Counted from the stretch's first letter, positions 26,147-34,617 are shown. The stretch: DNA of 64,000 nucleotides from Ruminococcus sp. (GCA_020024635.1 JAHHTL010000006.1:5094-69093); one strand, 5' to 3'. Numbers and translations: made by a program. The notes: generated by a model from the letters alone, not told the origin.

Positions 26147-27352
26147 TTATTTGTTTACAATTGCGATCTTAAGCCCTTCCATCTTCAAGTTTGTCTCAAG
26201 CGCATCATTAATCTGCTCAAGTGGGAACTCATGTGTGATCAGTTCGTCAATTGGAAGACCAATTGCTTTTGCTCTCTTAAGGAAATCAAATGTTGTTGCA
26301 TAATCCCTAAGTGTATATACCCATGATCCAACAAGTGTGATTTCTTTTGAACAAAGGTCAAAGTGTGGGTTAATCTTCGCATCTCCACCATTGATGAAGA
26401 ATCCAAGTTCACAAAGTCCTCCACCATTTCTGATGAATTTATAGATGTTTGCATGAGCAACTGGGGAACCTGTACACTGGAATGCAAAGTCTGCCTCGTA
26501 TCCATCGAATGCATCTTTTACACCCTGTGTAAGTGCTTCAATTCCGTTGAACTGTGTAAAGTTAACAGATCTTTCAGCTCCAAGCTTCTTTGCAAATGCA
26601 AGTCTATTTTCATCACCGTCTACTGCAACGATATTTTCAATTCCCATTGTACGAAGTACTGCGATACAAATTAATCCGATCGGTCCACAACCTTGAACAA
26701 CAACTCTGCTGTTAAATCTTAAAATTCCTGTTGTTTTTGCTCTTTCAACCGCATGGATTAAAACTGCACATGGCTCAATTAATATTCTAGATTTTAAATC
26801 AAGATCACTTACATTGAAAACGGTAGATCCCTCACGAACAAGAATATAATCAGAGAACCATCCATTTAGATGAATTTCATCATCTGGAAGAAGTCCATAT
26901 ACATCTGCTCCGCCAACGTTCTGTTTGTTGAGGTCGAACATAGTGATATCCGGATTGTCTTTAAAGATCATACAGGTTACAACTTTATCGCCAACTTTAA
27001 GCGCTTTTCCGGCACTGTCAACCTTCACATTTTTACCCATTTTTACGATCTCACCAGTTCCTTCATGACCAAGTGCTACTGGAATTAATCCGAATGGATC
27101 ATTTTTGTATTCATGTGCGTCTGTTCCACAAACTCCACATCCTTCTACTTTTACAAGGATATCTCCATCACCAACTTCTGGCATTGGGAATTCTTTAACT
27201 TCGAATTTCTTTAATCCTGTTAACATAGCTACATGTGCTTTTTCTGGAATCGCACCGTTTGATTTATTTGTTGCAGAAGCGTTGTTTTTGTCTAACATGC
27301 TTTCAAGTACCTGTTTTACAACAGCTTCTACACTTGCAGAATTCATTTCCAT
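26147..27352 (-). CDS. Zinc-type alcohol dehydrogenase with encapsulation helix
   Basis: Medium-chain dehydrogenase of 401 residues. Residues 1-22 (SVEAVVKQVLESMLDKNN) form an amphipathic helix like the encapsulation peptides of PduP and PduL, followed by a polar linker. The catalytic domain has GCGVCGTDAHEY and ALGHEGTGEIVKMG (catalytic zinc Cys, His and Glu), and a Rossmann motif VVQGCGPIGLICIA near residue 225. The four cysteines of the structural zinc lobe are not seen in the expected region. It would reduce lactaldehyde to 1,2-propanediol or propanal to propanol; the substrate is not settled by sequence. AGGAGG before the ATG. Confidence 0.9.
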   Translation of the reverse strand: MEMNSASVEAVVKQVLESMLDKNNASATNKSNGAIPEKAHVAMLTGLKKFEVKEFPMPEVGDGDILVKVEGCGVCGTDAHEYKNDPFGLIPVALGHEGTGEIVKMGKNVKVDSAGKALKVGDKVVTCMIFKDNPDITMFDLNKQNVGGADVYGLLPDDEIHLNGWFSDYILVREGSTVFNVSDLDLKSRILIEPCAVLIHAVERAKTTGILRFNSRVVVQGCGPIGLICIAVLRTMGIENIVAVDGDENRLAFAKKLGAERSVNFTQFNGIEALTQGVKDAFDGYEADFAFQCTGSPVAHANIYKFIRNGGGLCELGFFINGGDAKINPHFDLCSKEITLVGSWVYTLRDYATTFDFLKRAKAIGLPIDELITHEFPLEQINDALETNLKMEGLKIAIVNK

Positions 27353-27368
27353 TTTATATCCTCCTGTT

Positions 27369-28757
27369 TTAGCGAATAGACAAACTCTCTGTCATTACGC
27401 AACGTCTTCTCTTTGTGAATGTGCTTGCACTTGTAAGTCCCTCACCGGTTCTGCTGGCAATTGTAAAGGTGCAAAATCCTTCGCCGCCAAATCCAAGTGC
27501 TGCATAAGATGGTCCGTTTTTAACAAGAATTGCGGTATCTATTGCTCTTGCATATTTTGTGATGTTGTCTACATTTTTTGAATGGATATGAGCAGAATGT
27601 CTATTTCCATGCTCAAGCCATACAGCCTGTTCCACCGCATCATCAAAATCTTTTGCTCTTACAACTCCTAAAATAGGCATCATAAGTTCTTCTGCGATCA
27701 ATGGATGTTCCTTTGGTCCCTCAAATGTAATACATCTGATATTATCCGGAACAGTTACACCGATCATACCAAGTAATGTTTTTGCGTCTCTACCAACACA
27801 TTTTCTATTTAATTTTCCATCTTTAAGTACAACGGAAATCAATGCTTCTTGCTCTTCTTTTGATGCCAGATAACATCCTTGATCAGCCACCATATAGTGC
27901 ATCAGTTCGTCTACAACAGAATCCACAGCAACGATCTCTTTTTCTGCAATGCATGGAAGATTGTTATCGAATGTACATCCGTTCACAATGTCTTCCGCTG
28001 CTTTGCGAAGATCTGCAGTTTCATCTACAAGTGCTGGCGGATTTCCTGCCCCTGCACCAATTCCTCTCTTTCCAGAAGAAAGAACTGCTGTCACAACTCC
28101 CGGACCACCTGTAGCGGCAATCAACGGAATATCCTTGTGTTTCATCATGGTATCACTTGTCGCAAGTGTTGGTTTTTCAACGGTACATGCAATATTATCT
28201 GGTCCTCCAACTTCGATGGAAGCTTCGTTCAACAGATTCACTGCATAGATTGATGTTTTAATTGCGGCAGGATGTGGATTGAATACCACCGTATTTCCAC
28301 CGGCAAGCATACCGATTGTGTTGCAAAGAACAGTCTCACTTGGATTCGTACATGGTGTGATCGCACCAATAACTCCAAATGGTCCCATTTCAATCAATGT
28401 AAGTCCTTTGTCTCCAGACCATGCAGTTGTTGAAATATCCTCTGTTCCCGGAGTTTTCTCTGCCACAAGAACATGTTTTAAAATCTTATGTCCTACATTT
28501 CCCATGCCGGTTTCTTCTACACCCATTCGTGCGAGAATCTCAGCATTTTCAATGATTTTCTTTCTAATATTAGAGATAATCTTTTCTCTTACGTCCATAG
28601 ACAATCTTGCAACAATTTTTTGTGATTTTTTTGCTGCTTCAATTGCTTCGTTCATATCCTTAAATACGCCGTGATTCTTGGATACATCTGATGTAATTGC
28701 CATCTTAGCCATTACTTCTTGAACGATTTCCTGAACCATCTGTTCATTTACAGACAT
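27369..28757 (-). CDS. pduP: CoA-acylating propanal dehydrogenase
   Basis: Oxidises propanal with NAD+ and CoA to propanoyl-CoA inside the shell. 462 residues. Residues 1-18 (SVNEQMVQEIVQEVMAKM) are the encapsulation helix, then a linker and the aldehyde dehydrogenase fold. Catalytic Cys269 is seen in NNLPCIAEKE, and ATGGPGVV, PCTNPSETV and LGFGGEGFCTFTIA follow the PduP/EutE pattern. The start is ATG 28757 with GAGG nine bases upstream; it overlaps the previous stop by 14 bases, so the two are coupled. Confidence 0.95.
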   Translation of the reverse strand: MSVNEQMVQEIVQEVMAKMAITSDVSKNHGVFKDMNEAIEAAKKSQKIVARLSMDVREKIISNIRKKIIENAEILARMGVEETGMGNVGHKILKHVLVAEKTPGTEDISTTAWSGDKGLTLIEMGPFGVIGAITPCTNPSETVLCNTIGMLAGGNTVVFNPHPAAIKTSIYAVNLLNEASIEVGGPDNIACTVEKPTLATSDTMMKHKDIPLIAATGGPGVVTAVLSSGKRGIGAGAGNPPALVDETADLRKAAEDIVNGCTFDNNLPCIAEKEIVAVDSVVDELMHYMVADQGCYLASKEEQEALISVVLKDGKLNRKCVGRDAKTLLGMIGVTVPDNIRCITFEGPKEHPLIAEELMMPILGVVRAKDFDDAVEQAVWLEHGNRHSAHIHSKNVDNITKYARAIDTAILVKNGPSYAALGFGGEGFCTFTIASRTGEGLTSASTFTKRRRCVMTESLSIR

Positions 28758-29259
28758 TTGCCAATACCTCCTCGAAAACTTTTTTGCCGTAAGCTGCAAG
28801 TGCCGTATCTTCTACTGCCGTACCACCGCTTACTCCCAATGCTCCGACGATTTTTCCTTCTACTACTAACGGCTCTCCACCGCCAAAAATAACAATGTTG
28901 CCGTCATTTGTAAACTGAATTCCATATAAGGACTGTCCTGGCTGACTTAAATGGCTAAGTTGCTCAGTTGACATCTTAAGGCTTGCCGAAGTAAATGTTT
29001 TTTTCAATGCAATGTCATAGCTCGCTATAAATGCATCATCCATGCATTGTACTGAGACAGGTCTTCCTGACTGATCAGAAACAGCAACTACCGCACGAAC
29101 TCCCATTCTGGCAGCTTCTTCTTTCACTTTTTCAATCAGGCGATTTGCAAGTGCAAGTGTCATATGATCCATTACTTCCTTCTCACCAACCGAAGATACT
29201 GTTTCTTTCATCTGGTTTAAAACCGCTGAAACGGTCTTTCTAATTTCCTGTTCATTCAT
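28744..29259 (-). CDS. PduO C-terminal/GlcG-type protein with encapsulation helix
   Basis: 171 residues. Residues 1-17 (NEQEIRKTVSAVLNQMK) look like another encapsulation peptide. The rest is a GlcG/HbpS (DUF336) domain: RAVVAVSDQSGRPVSVQCMDD, ALKKTFTSASLKMSTEQL and VVEGKIVGALGVSGGTAVED. In Pdu systems this domain is fused to the PduO adenosyltransferase and binds haem; here the B12 domain is missing. The function in a B12-free shell is unknown, possibly haem or redox related. It follows the aldolase gene and overlaps pduP. Confidence 0.87.
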   Translation of the reverse strand: MNEQEIRKTVSAVLNQMKETVSSVGEKEVMDHMTLALANRLIEKVKEEAARMGVRAVVAVSDQSGRPVSVQCMDDAFIASYDIALKKTFTSASLKMSTEQLSHLSQPGQSLYGIQFTNDGNIVIFGGGEPLVVEGKIVGALGVSGGTAVEDTALAAYGKKVFEEVLANVCK

Positions 29260-29277
29260 AGCAGTCTCCCATGGAAA

Positions 29278-30042
29278 TTACATTCCTAATTGTTCCATAA
29301 CTTTCTTTGTGATAGAAGCAACAAGATCTGCATCTGGTGTATTGTTTGCTGCTGTAGCTTTTGCCACTCCCTTGTTTGTTGCTGGGTGTTTTCCTGGAAG
29401 TCCCATGTTTCTTCTGATGTCATATAATTTATCCATCTGCTCTTTTGTGAACTGCTGTGGTGTTCCAATCATGTGTGACTGGTAAAGCAATTGAGCATAG
29501 AACTCTAAGGATTCCATTTTGTGGTATGCACTAAGAAGTGTATCGGAATATGCAAGTGCTCCGTGATTTTCAAGAAGAACTGCGTCAACTTGCTGTAAGT
29601 ACTCTGATACTGCATCTGGAATTTCCATTGTAGATGGTGTTCCATATCTAGCAACTGGTACAAGACCTAATGCGATTACAGCTTCTGGCATAATTGCTTC
29701 TGTAAGAGGTTTTCCACAAATTGCAAATGTTGTAGCGTAAAGTGGATGTGCATGAACAACAGAATTAACGTCTGGTCTTTCTTTGTATACACGCATATGC
29801 ATTTTAATTTCAGATGATGGTCTAAATCCTTTGTTTGCCTGGATAAGATTTCCTTCTGCATCTACTTTACAAATGTACTCTGGTGTCATAAATCCTTTGC
29901 TTACACCTGTTGGTGTGCACAAGAACTCATTATCGTTAAGTTTTACTGAGAAGTTACCATCGTTCGCTGCAACCATTCCACGGTTGTAAACTCTTTTTCC
30001 TATCTCGCACATCTCTTTTTTAATTTCGTATTCGTTTTGCAT
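29278..30042 (-). CDS. fucA: L-fuculose-phosphate aldolase with C-terminal encapsulation helix
   Basis: Class II aldolase that splits L-fuculose-1-phosphate into DHAP and L-lactaldehyde. 254 residues against about 215 in E. coli. Zinc site: His97 and His99 in VVHAHPLYA, His160 in LLENHGALAY, with acidic Glu78 in SSEIK. The extra tail is a linker (NKGVAKATAANNTPDA) and an amphipathic helix, DLVASITKKVMEQLGM, at the very end, so the aldolase is likely carried inside the shell. AGGAGG before the ATG. The 93-base gap before it holds a promoter and repeats. It may also accept rhamnulose-1-phosphate. Confidence 0.93.
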   Translation of the reverse strand: MQNEYEIKKEMCEIGKRVYNRGMVAANDGNFSVKLNDNEFLCTPTGVSKGFMTPEYICKVDAEGNLIQANKGFRPSSEIKMHMRVYKERPDVNSVVHAHPLYATTFAICGKPLTEAIMPEAVIALGLVPVARYGTPSTMEIPDAVSEYLQQVDAVLLENHGALAYSDTLLSAYHKMESLEFYAQLLYQSHMIGTPQQFTKEQMDKLYDIRRNMGLPGKHPATNKGVAKATAANNTPDADLVASITKKVMEQLGM

Positions 30043-30089
30043 CCTTTTTTCCTCCTTGGATAATTGAAAACAAAAAACTTCATCGTATT

Positions 30090-30106
30090 TTTGTTTTATG
30101 TTGTTT
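30090..30106. promoter_or_regulatory. Putative DeoR operator before fucA
   Basis: On the plus strand TTTGTTT (30090-30096) and GTTGTTT (30100-30106), ten bases apart. They cover the likely start of transcription of the internal promoter. The same GTTGTTT pair with the same spacing occurs at 34574-34590. Confidence 0.5.
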
Positions 30107-30114
30107 CTATTTCG

Positions 30115-30143
30115 ATATTACCATATAAACCCACATCAGTCAA
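30115..30143 (-). promoter_or_regulatory. Internal promoter before fucA
   Basis: Minus-strand TTGACT (30138-30143), 17 bases, TAATAT (30115-30120). The -35 lies over the last codons of the PduV gene. It may give extra transcript of the aldolase and downstream genes. Confidence 0.65.
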
Positions 30144-30645
30144 CTTTTATTGTTGTTGTTTTTGTTGTATTTTGCTGTGTTTTTTCTTGCTTTTCTGTTT
30201 CCCACGGGAGAACATCTCCATCTTCCTTTAGGAATTCAAGAATTTCTGCAATTCCCTCGCCTTTTTTGGAATCCACATAGAAAATATTCTTGCATCCAGC
30301 TAATCTTAACCACCTTGCAGCCCGCTCTACATTTGCCTTCTTATCGTGAATTTTGGTCACAATTCCTATTACTTCTCTATTGCACATTGCCGTACTACAT
30401 GGCGGATATAAAGAATAGGGTTCCGTGGAAGACATCAGCATTCCAACAACATCTGCTTCATAAGCATAAAGCGCAAGTGCGTATCCTAGATTTTTTGTCT
30501 GTGCATACTCTCCTGGCGTGTCTATGATCACATCGAAATGATTTACATATTGGGTCTTGTGATATTGTATTTTCTCCCCTTTTAATGCCTGTGTCAATGT
30601 GGTTTTTCCACATTCACTCCTGCCTACCAGTACAATCTTCTTCAT
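30136..30645 (-). CDS. pduV: PduV/EutP-type small GTPase
   Basis: Ras-like GTPase of 169 residues. Walker A GRSECGKTTLTQ at 8-19, DTPGEYAQTKN (switch II) near 42, and VTKIHDKK (NKxD-like, here TKIHD) near 97. The family is linked to shell distribution and filament contact in Pdu systems. It ends in an unusual Thr/Lys/Gln-rich tail (EKQEKTQQNTTKTTTIKVD) of about 20 residues after the domain. AGGAGG before the ATG. It is 44 bases after pduU. Confidence 0.92.
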   Translation of the reverse strand: MKKIVLVGRSECGKTTLTQALKGEKIQYHKTQYVNHFDVIIDTPGEYAQTKNLGYALALYAYEADVVGMLMSSTEPYSLYPPCSTAMCNREVIGIVTKIHDKKANVERAARWLRLAGCKNIFYVDSKKGEGIAEILEFLKEDGDVLPWETEKQEKTQQNTTKTTTIKVD

Positions 30646-30689
30646 ATTTCTGCCTCCTCATCAGGATATCCTTAATATCCTGACGGTCT

Positions 30690-31052
30690 TTAGGTTCGTG
30701 TAATCTCGCACACAGAAAATCCCATTTTGTCCTTCACATAATCAAGAACTGCAACTACGGAAGCTTCTACTTCTGATATGGTACCTGTAACAATTAAGGT
30801 GCCACTGAATCGATCCACAAATCCAAGCTCGATTCCAGCGGATTTTGTTGCAATATCTGCCGCTATGATTGCTGTCTCTGCCGGGCTTATCGTCAATACT
30901 CCAATGGCAGATTTACTATGTTCTACTCTAGGGTCCAACCCTAATTTTTCATATAAAACTTCATCCGGACTTGCAATCAAATGGGCAATGGTAATTTCTT
31001 TTCCTGGTACAAGCTCCTGAACAATACGCTCCGGCATTCTTTCAAACTCCAT
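30690..31052 (-). CDS. pduU: PduU/EutS-type circularly permuted BMC protein
   Basis: 120-residue shell protein. It opens with a short strand region (RIVQELVPGKEITIAHLIASP) that forms the plug barrel of permuted BMC proteins, then KSAIGVLTISPAETAIIAADI and FSGTLIVTGTISEVEASVVAVL. The order of the secondary elements is permuted relative to the other BMC proteins here. The family hexamer has a closed pore. GGAGG lies before the ATG, inside the end of the activase gene. Confidence 0.93.
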   Translation of the reverse strand: MEFERMPERIVQELVPGKEITIAHLIASPDEVLYEKLGLDPRVEHSKSAIGVLTISPAETAIIAADIATKSAGIELGFVDRFSGTLIVTGTISEVEASVVAVLDYVKDKMGFSVCEITRT

Positions 31053-31056
31053 TTTC

Positions 31057-31851
31057 TCAACCTCCGATCTGACATTCTACTCCGGATGCCTCTTTGGCAA
31101 CCTCTAATAACATTTGCATCTTTTCTAACGTTGGCGGTTCAACATCTCCCATAAGATATTGTCTTTCAAGCCCATCGTATTTATCTTGTCCCAATCTATG
31201 ATATGGCAATAGATGCATTCGTTTCACGTGATCCAGTGATCTTACAAATTTTGCAATATCACGAATTTCTTCAACACGATCATTAAAACCGGGAATCACT
31301 GGGATTCGTATGCTAAGTTCTGTCATACCAGATTCTGCAATCCGTCTTGCATTTTCCAAAATCTTTCCATTAGACTGACCAGTAAATTCCTTGTGTTTGT
31401 TCGCATTCATATGTTTAATATCCAAAAGATATTGGTCTAGATACGGTAAAATTCCTTCTATCACATGATAGTCAGCAATTCCCACGCTTTCAATTGCTGT
31501 ACTGATCCCCACCTCATGAGCCGCTCTTAATAATGCGGTAGCAAATTCAGGTTGACAGAGGCACTCTCCACCAGATAGTGTCAAGCCTCCTCCCGTTCTT
31601 CTATAATATGAGCGGTCTTTTTCAATGGTCTCCATCACTTCTCCCACCGTAACATCTCTTCCTATGATCTCATCTTTCCCTTGCACTTTCATTGTCTCAA
31701 CAGAAAACCTTTGAGATTCTGGGTTACAGCACCAACGGCATCTTAAAACGCATCCTTTTAAAAATACAATTGTTCGGATTCCGTTACCATCATGTATAGA
31801 ATATCTTTGAATATCAAAAATGCGTCCTTTTGTGTTTAAGTAAGCTTCCAT
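31057..31851 (-). CDS. Glycyl radical enzyme activase (radical SAM), short form
   Basis: Makes the glycyl radical on the dehydratase by cleaving S-adenosylmethionine with a [4Fe-4S] cluster. 264 residues. The cluster motif CX3CX2C is CVLRCRWC (Cys34, 38, 41); GGGLTLSGGECLCQP follows near residue 85. The region between the CX3CX2C motif and GGLTLSGGE is only about 40 residues and has no eight-cysteine ferredoxin insert, so it resembles the pyruvate formate-lyase activase more than that of glycerol dehydratase. Two bases after the dehydratase stop; AAGGG precedes the ATG. Confidence 0.93.
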   Translation of the reverse strand: MEAYLNTKGRIFDIQRYSIHDGNGIRTIVFLKGCVLRCRWCCNPESQRFSVETMKVQGKDEIIGRDVTVGEVMETIEKDRSYYRRTGGGLTLSGGECLCQPEFATALLRAAHEVGISTAIESVGIADYHVIEGILPYLDQYLLDIKHMNANKHKEFTGQSNGKILENARRIAESGMTELSIRIPVIPGFNDRVEEIRDIAKFVRSLDHVKRMHLLPYHRLGQDKYDGLERQYLMGDVEPPTLEKMQMLLEVAKEASGVECQIGG

Positions 31852-31853
31852 AT

Positions 31854-34385
31854 CTAGAACCCTTGTTCTGTCCTTCGGATAATGTCGTCCTGAAGTGACT
31901 TGGAAAGCGTGGTAAATAATGCACTATATCCAGCTACACGTACAACAAGATGTTTATACTGTTCTGGATGTTTCTGCGCATCAATCAATGTTTCACGACT
32001 TACAACATTGAACTGCATATGACTTCCTTTTTGATCAAAATAGGAACGAATCAGTCCAACGAAATTTTCAAGTCCTTTTCGTCCACTCAAAGCGGATGGA
32101 TGGAATTTCTGATTAAACAATGTTCCATTTGATGCAATATAATGATCCAATTTTGATACAGAGTTTGCAGCTGCTGTTGGACCATTTACATCTTTTCCTG
32201 CGGATGGAGACACTCCATCTGCAACCGGCGCATGTGCCAAACGTCCATCTGGTGTCGCACCTGTTTGTCCACCAAGAGGCACATTTGCAGAAACCGGATA
32301 AAGTCCAGCCTGGAAAATCCCTCCTCTTGGATTCTTATATTGTTCCAGTGGTTTGGTATAGGTATATGCAACGTCTCTTGCAAAGGCATCCACTTCTGGA
32401 ATGTCATTTCCAAATTTAGGAACAGCATCGATTAATTCTAAGATTTTTTCTCCGCTTTCCTTCATTTCCGGAGCCTGTGACACCGCGATCACACTTTTCA
32501 AAATTGTAGAAACTTCCTCTGGTCCTACTTCTTTTCCTGCCGCTTGAATTGCTTTTGCAATTTCCGTTGTCAGAGCCTGTACATCATCTTCTCGTAATCC
32601 TTTTCCGTAGTTCAAGGTAAGAGCTGTCTTTAACTCTTTCATGGTAATCTTCTTTTCATCGTATACAAGAGTCTTTACTGCATAGAGTGCATCTGCCATA
32701 TTGGCAACTCCAAATCCTTGCGGACCTGTAAAGTTGTAAACAGCGCCACCTTCCTGCAATGCTTTTCCTCTCTTGATGCAATCATCAACCATACAAGATT
32801 CAAATGGTAGCGGACACCGTTCTGCATGTGCCATGTCAATGGCATTGTCTGCATTTACAAGAAGTTTAATTGCATAATTCATTTGCTCTTTATACGCTTC
32901 ATAGAATTCTTCGAAAGTTGCCATCTTTTCCACATCACCTGTTGCAGGTCCGATGCGAACGCCTTTATCCATACCATTACTAAAGACTAATTCCAGTGGA
33001 CGACACATATTGAAAAATGCTGCGTCATGCCATCCTTCTGTCTTTCCTGATTTTTGTGGTTCTACACAACCTATGATGTTGTAGTCCCGTGCATCTTGAA
33101 GTGTCAGTCCGCGACTTACAAGGGAAGGAATAATAACTTCATCATTGTAATAAGCAGGAAGTCCAATTCCTGTACGTGTAAGTTCTGCCGCTCTTATTAA
33201 GAACTCATGTGGAGATCCATTCCAAACTCTTACCGATAGGGACGGCTGTGGCAAGAACACATGCATAGATGCAGTAATGCTCATAAAGGAAAGATCATTG
33301 GTAACATCGATTCCTTCTGCATTTTGTCCACCTGCAATTAAGTTCTGGAATAAACTGTATCCTGCAAATCCTTCTGCAGATGCCGCATCACGGCACTTAT
33401 TAAGGTCATTTAATTTTACCCAGATACAATCCATCAGTTCCTGTGCAAACTCTCTTGTAAGTATACCGCTCTGTCTATCTTTCTTATAGTAAGGATACAT
33501 ATATTGATCAAATCTTCCTGGCGAAATCGAATGACCACTTGATTCAATCTGCAGCAGTTGCTGTACAAACCAGAAAGACTGACAAGCCTCGTAAAAACTT
33601 GTAGCTCCTTTTTCTGGTACATTCGCACAGTTCTGTGCAATAAATGCAAGCTCCTTCTTACGTGTCATATCTTGACATTCTTGTGCCATTTCTAACGCAA
33701 GACGTGCATAACGCTTTGCATATGTAATCGCTGCATCACAACTAATAAGAACCGCCTCTAAAAATCTTGCTTTCTTTTGATAGTCTCCATCTGCAAGGCT
33801 TAATGAATCTAGCTGGGACTGTGCTTTTTCTTTAATACCAGAAAAACCGATTTCCAGCACTTCTCCATATTTTACTGTGACATGTCCAACACCATTGTAA
33901 AAATAATTTCCTGGTGTGAAAATATTATGTTCCATTGCAAGCAATGTTTCTGGTTCCATGTACGCCGTAGCCAGTTCGCTTGTTGTTCTGCCTTTCCAGT
34001 ATGCGTTTGCTTCTTTTAATTCAGCTTTTGTCTTTTCTGAAATGTAGAAGGGGTCTGCACTTCTGGTTTCAACGGTATCAAACTCCTCTTCGAGCCACTC
34101 ATATGAAAACTCTGGATATGTCTGACATCCTCTCGGTGCAATCGTAGTGCTTCCTACAATCAACTCCTGATCTCGAATCACGATCGGAATATTCTCAAGA
34201 ATATGCTGAAATGCTTTCGCTCGACGGATGACCATAGGCTCATTTTCCGTCTGCTTGTAGGACTCTGTGATAAGTAGTGCTCTAGCAGACTCAATTTCAG
34301 GCATCTTTGCATACAAATCATCAACAAGCTTAGAAATACGTTTTGATTTTGGTATTTCTGTACTGTCATAGGTATATAATCCCAT
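31854..34385 (-). CDS. B12-independent propanediol dehydratase (glycyl radical)
   Basis: Core enzyme of the shell: dehydrates 1,2-propanediol to propanal. 843 residues, a PFL-like barrel and C-terminal glycyl radical domain. The thiyl cysteine is Cys440 in IIGCVEPQ, and the radical Gly819 lies in VRVAGYSALF near the end. The GCVEP box is that of glycerol/propanediol dehydratases, not of PFL (which has two adjacent Cys). Choline lyase and glycerol dehydratase are related alternatives; the fucose and Pdu neighbours favour propanediol. The short N-terminal segment (SKRISKLVDDLYAKM) is not clearly an encapsulation peptide. First gene of the operon; GGAG eleven bases upstream. Confidence 0.93.
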   Translation of the reverse strand: MGLYTYDSTEIPKSKRISKLVDDLYAKMPEIESARALLITESYKQTENEPMVIRRAKAFQHILENIPIVIRDQELIVGSTTIAPRGCQTYPEFSYEWLEEEFDTVETRSADPFYISEKTKAELKEANAYWKGRTTSELATAYMEPETLLAMEHNIFTPGNYFYNGVGHVTVKYGEVLEIGFSGIKEKAQSQLDSLSLADGDYQKKARFLEAVLISCDAAITYAKRYARLALEMAQECQDMTRKKELAFIAQNCANVPEKGATSFYEACQSFWFVQQLLQIESSGHSISPGRFDQYMYPYYKKDRQSGILTREFAQELMDCIWVKLNDLNKCRDAASAEGFAGYSLFQNLIAGGQNAEGIDVTNDLSFMSITASMHVFLPQPSLSVRVWNGSPHEFLIRAAELTRTGIGLPAYYNDEVIIPSLVSRGLTLQDARDYNIIGCVEPQKSGKTEGWHDAAFFNMCRPLELVFSNGMDKGVRIGPATGDVEKMATFEEFYEAYKEQMNYAIKLLVNADNAIDMAHAERCPLPFESCMVDDCIKRGKALQEGGAVYNFTGPQGFGVANMADALYAVKTLVYDEKKITMKELKTALTLNYGKGLREDDVQALTTEIAKAIQAAGKEVGPEEVSTILKSVIAVSQAPEMKESGEKILELIDAVPKFGNDIPEVDAFARDVAYTYTKPLEQYKNPRGGIFQAGLYPVSANVPLGGQTGATPDGRLAHAPVADGVSPSAGKDVNGPTAAANSVSKLDHYIASNGTLFNQKFHPSALSGRKGLENFVGLIRSYFDQKGSHMQFNVVSRETLIDAQKHPEQYKHLVVRVAGYSALFTTLSKSLQDDIIRRTEQGF

Positions 34386-34481
34386 TGTTTAAGTCACTCC
34401 TTTCTTTCTATAAATAATAGATATTTATATGAAATTTAACTTTATGAAGAAGTAAAAACTCCTCTCCACCCAGTTAGTATC

Positions 34482-34510
34482 ATTATACTTTAAAATACCT
34501 CGAAAGTCAA
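34482..34510 (-). promoter_or_regulatory. Microcompartment operon promoter
   Basis: Minus-strand TTGACT (34505-34510), 17 bases, TATAAT (34482-34487). Strong sigma-A type; transcription would start near 34475, with a leader of about 90 bases that shows no clear ORF or hairpin. Confidence 0.85.
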
Positions 34511-34549
34511 CATTTCCCCATAGCTTTTGTGTATTTTTTATCCAGTTTC

Positions 34550-34590
34550 ACAACAAATCCCAATATCTACAATGTTGTTTTTCGTTGTTT
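34550..34590. promoter_or_regulatory. Putative operator repeats between divergent promoters
   Basis: Plus strand ACAACAAA (34550-34557), then GTTGTTT at 34574-34580 and 34584-34590. The last two are ten bases apart, as in the repeats before fucA. They lie between the operon and PHP promoters, upstream of both -35 boxes. A binding site for the DeoR regulator is inferred. Confidence 0.45.
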
Positions 34591-34617
34591 TATTGAAATT
34601 TAGTTTTACATTTTTTA

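Noticed and set aside
25349..26326. Long plus-strand frame of 325 codons over the BMC-H genes
   Set aside because: It runs opposite to four clear BMC-domain genes, is Ser/Thr/Ala biased as expected for a shadow, and lacks a ribosome site.
28279..28674. Plus-strand frame opposite pduP
   Set aside because: The PduP motifs on the other strand are complete, so this is a shadow.
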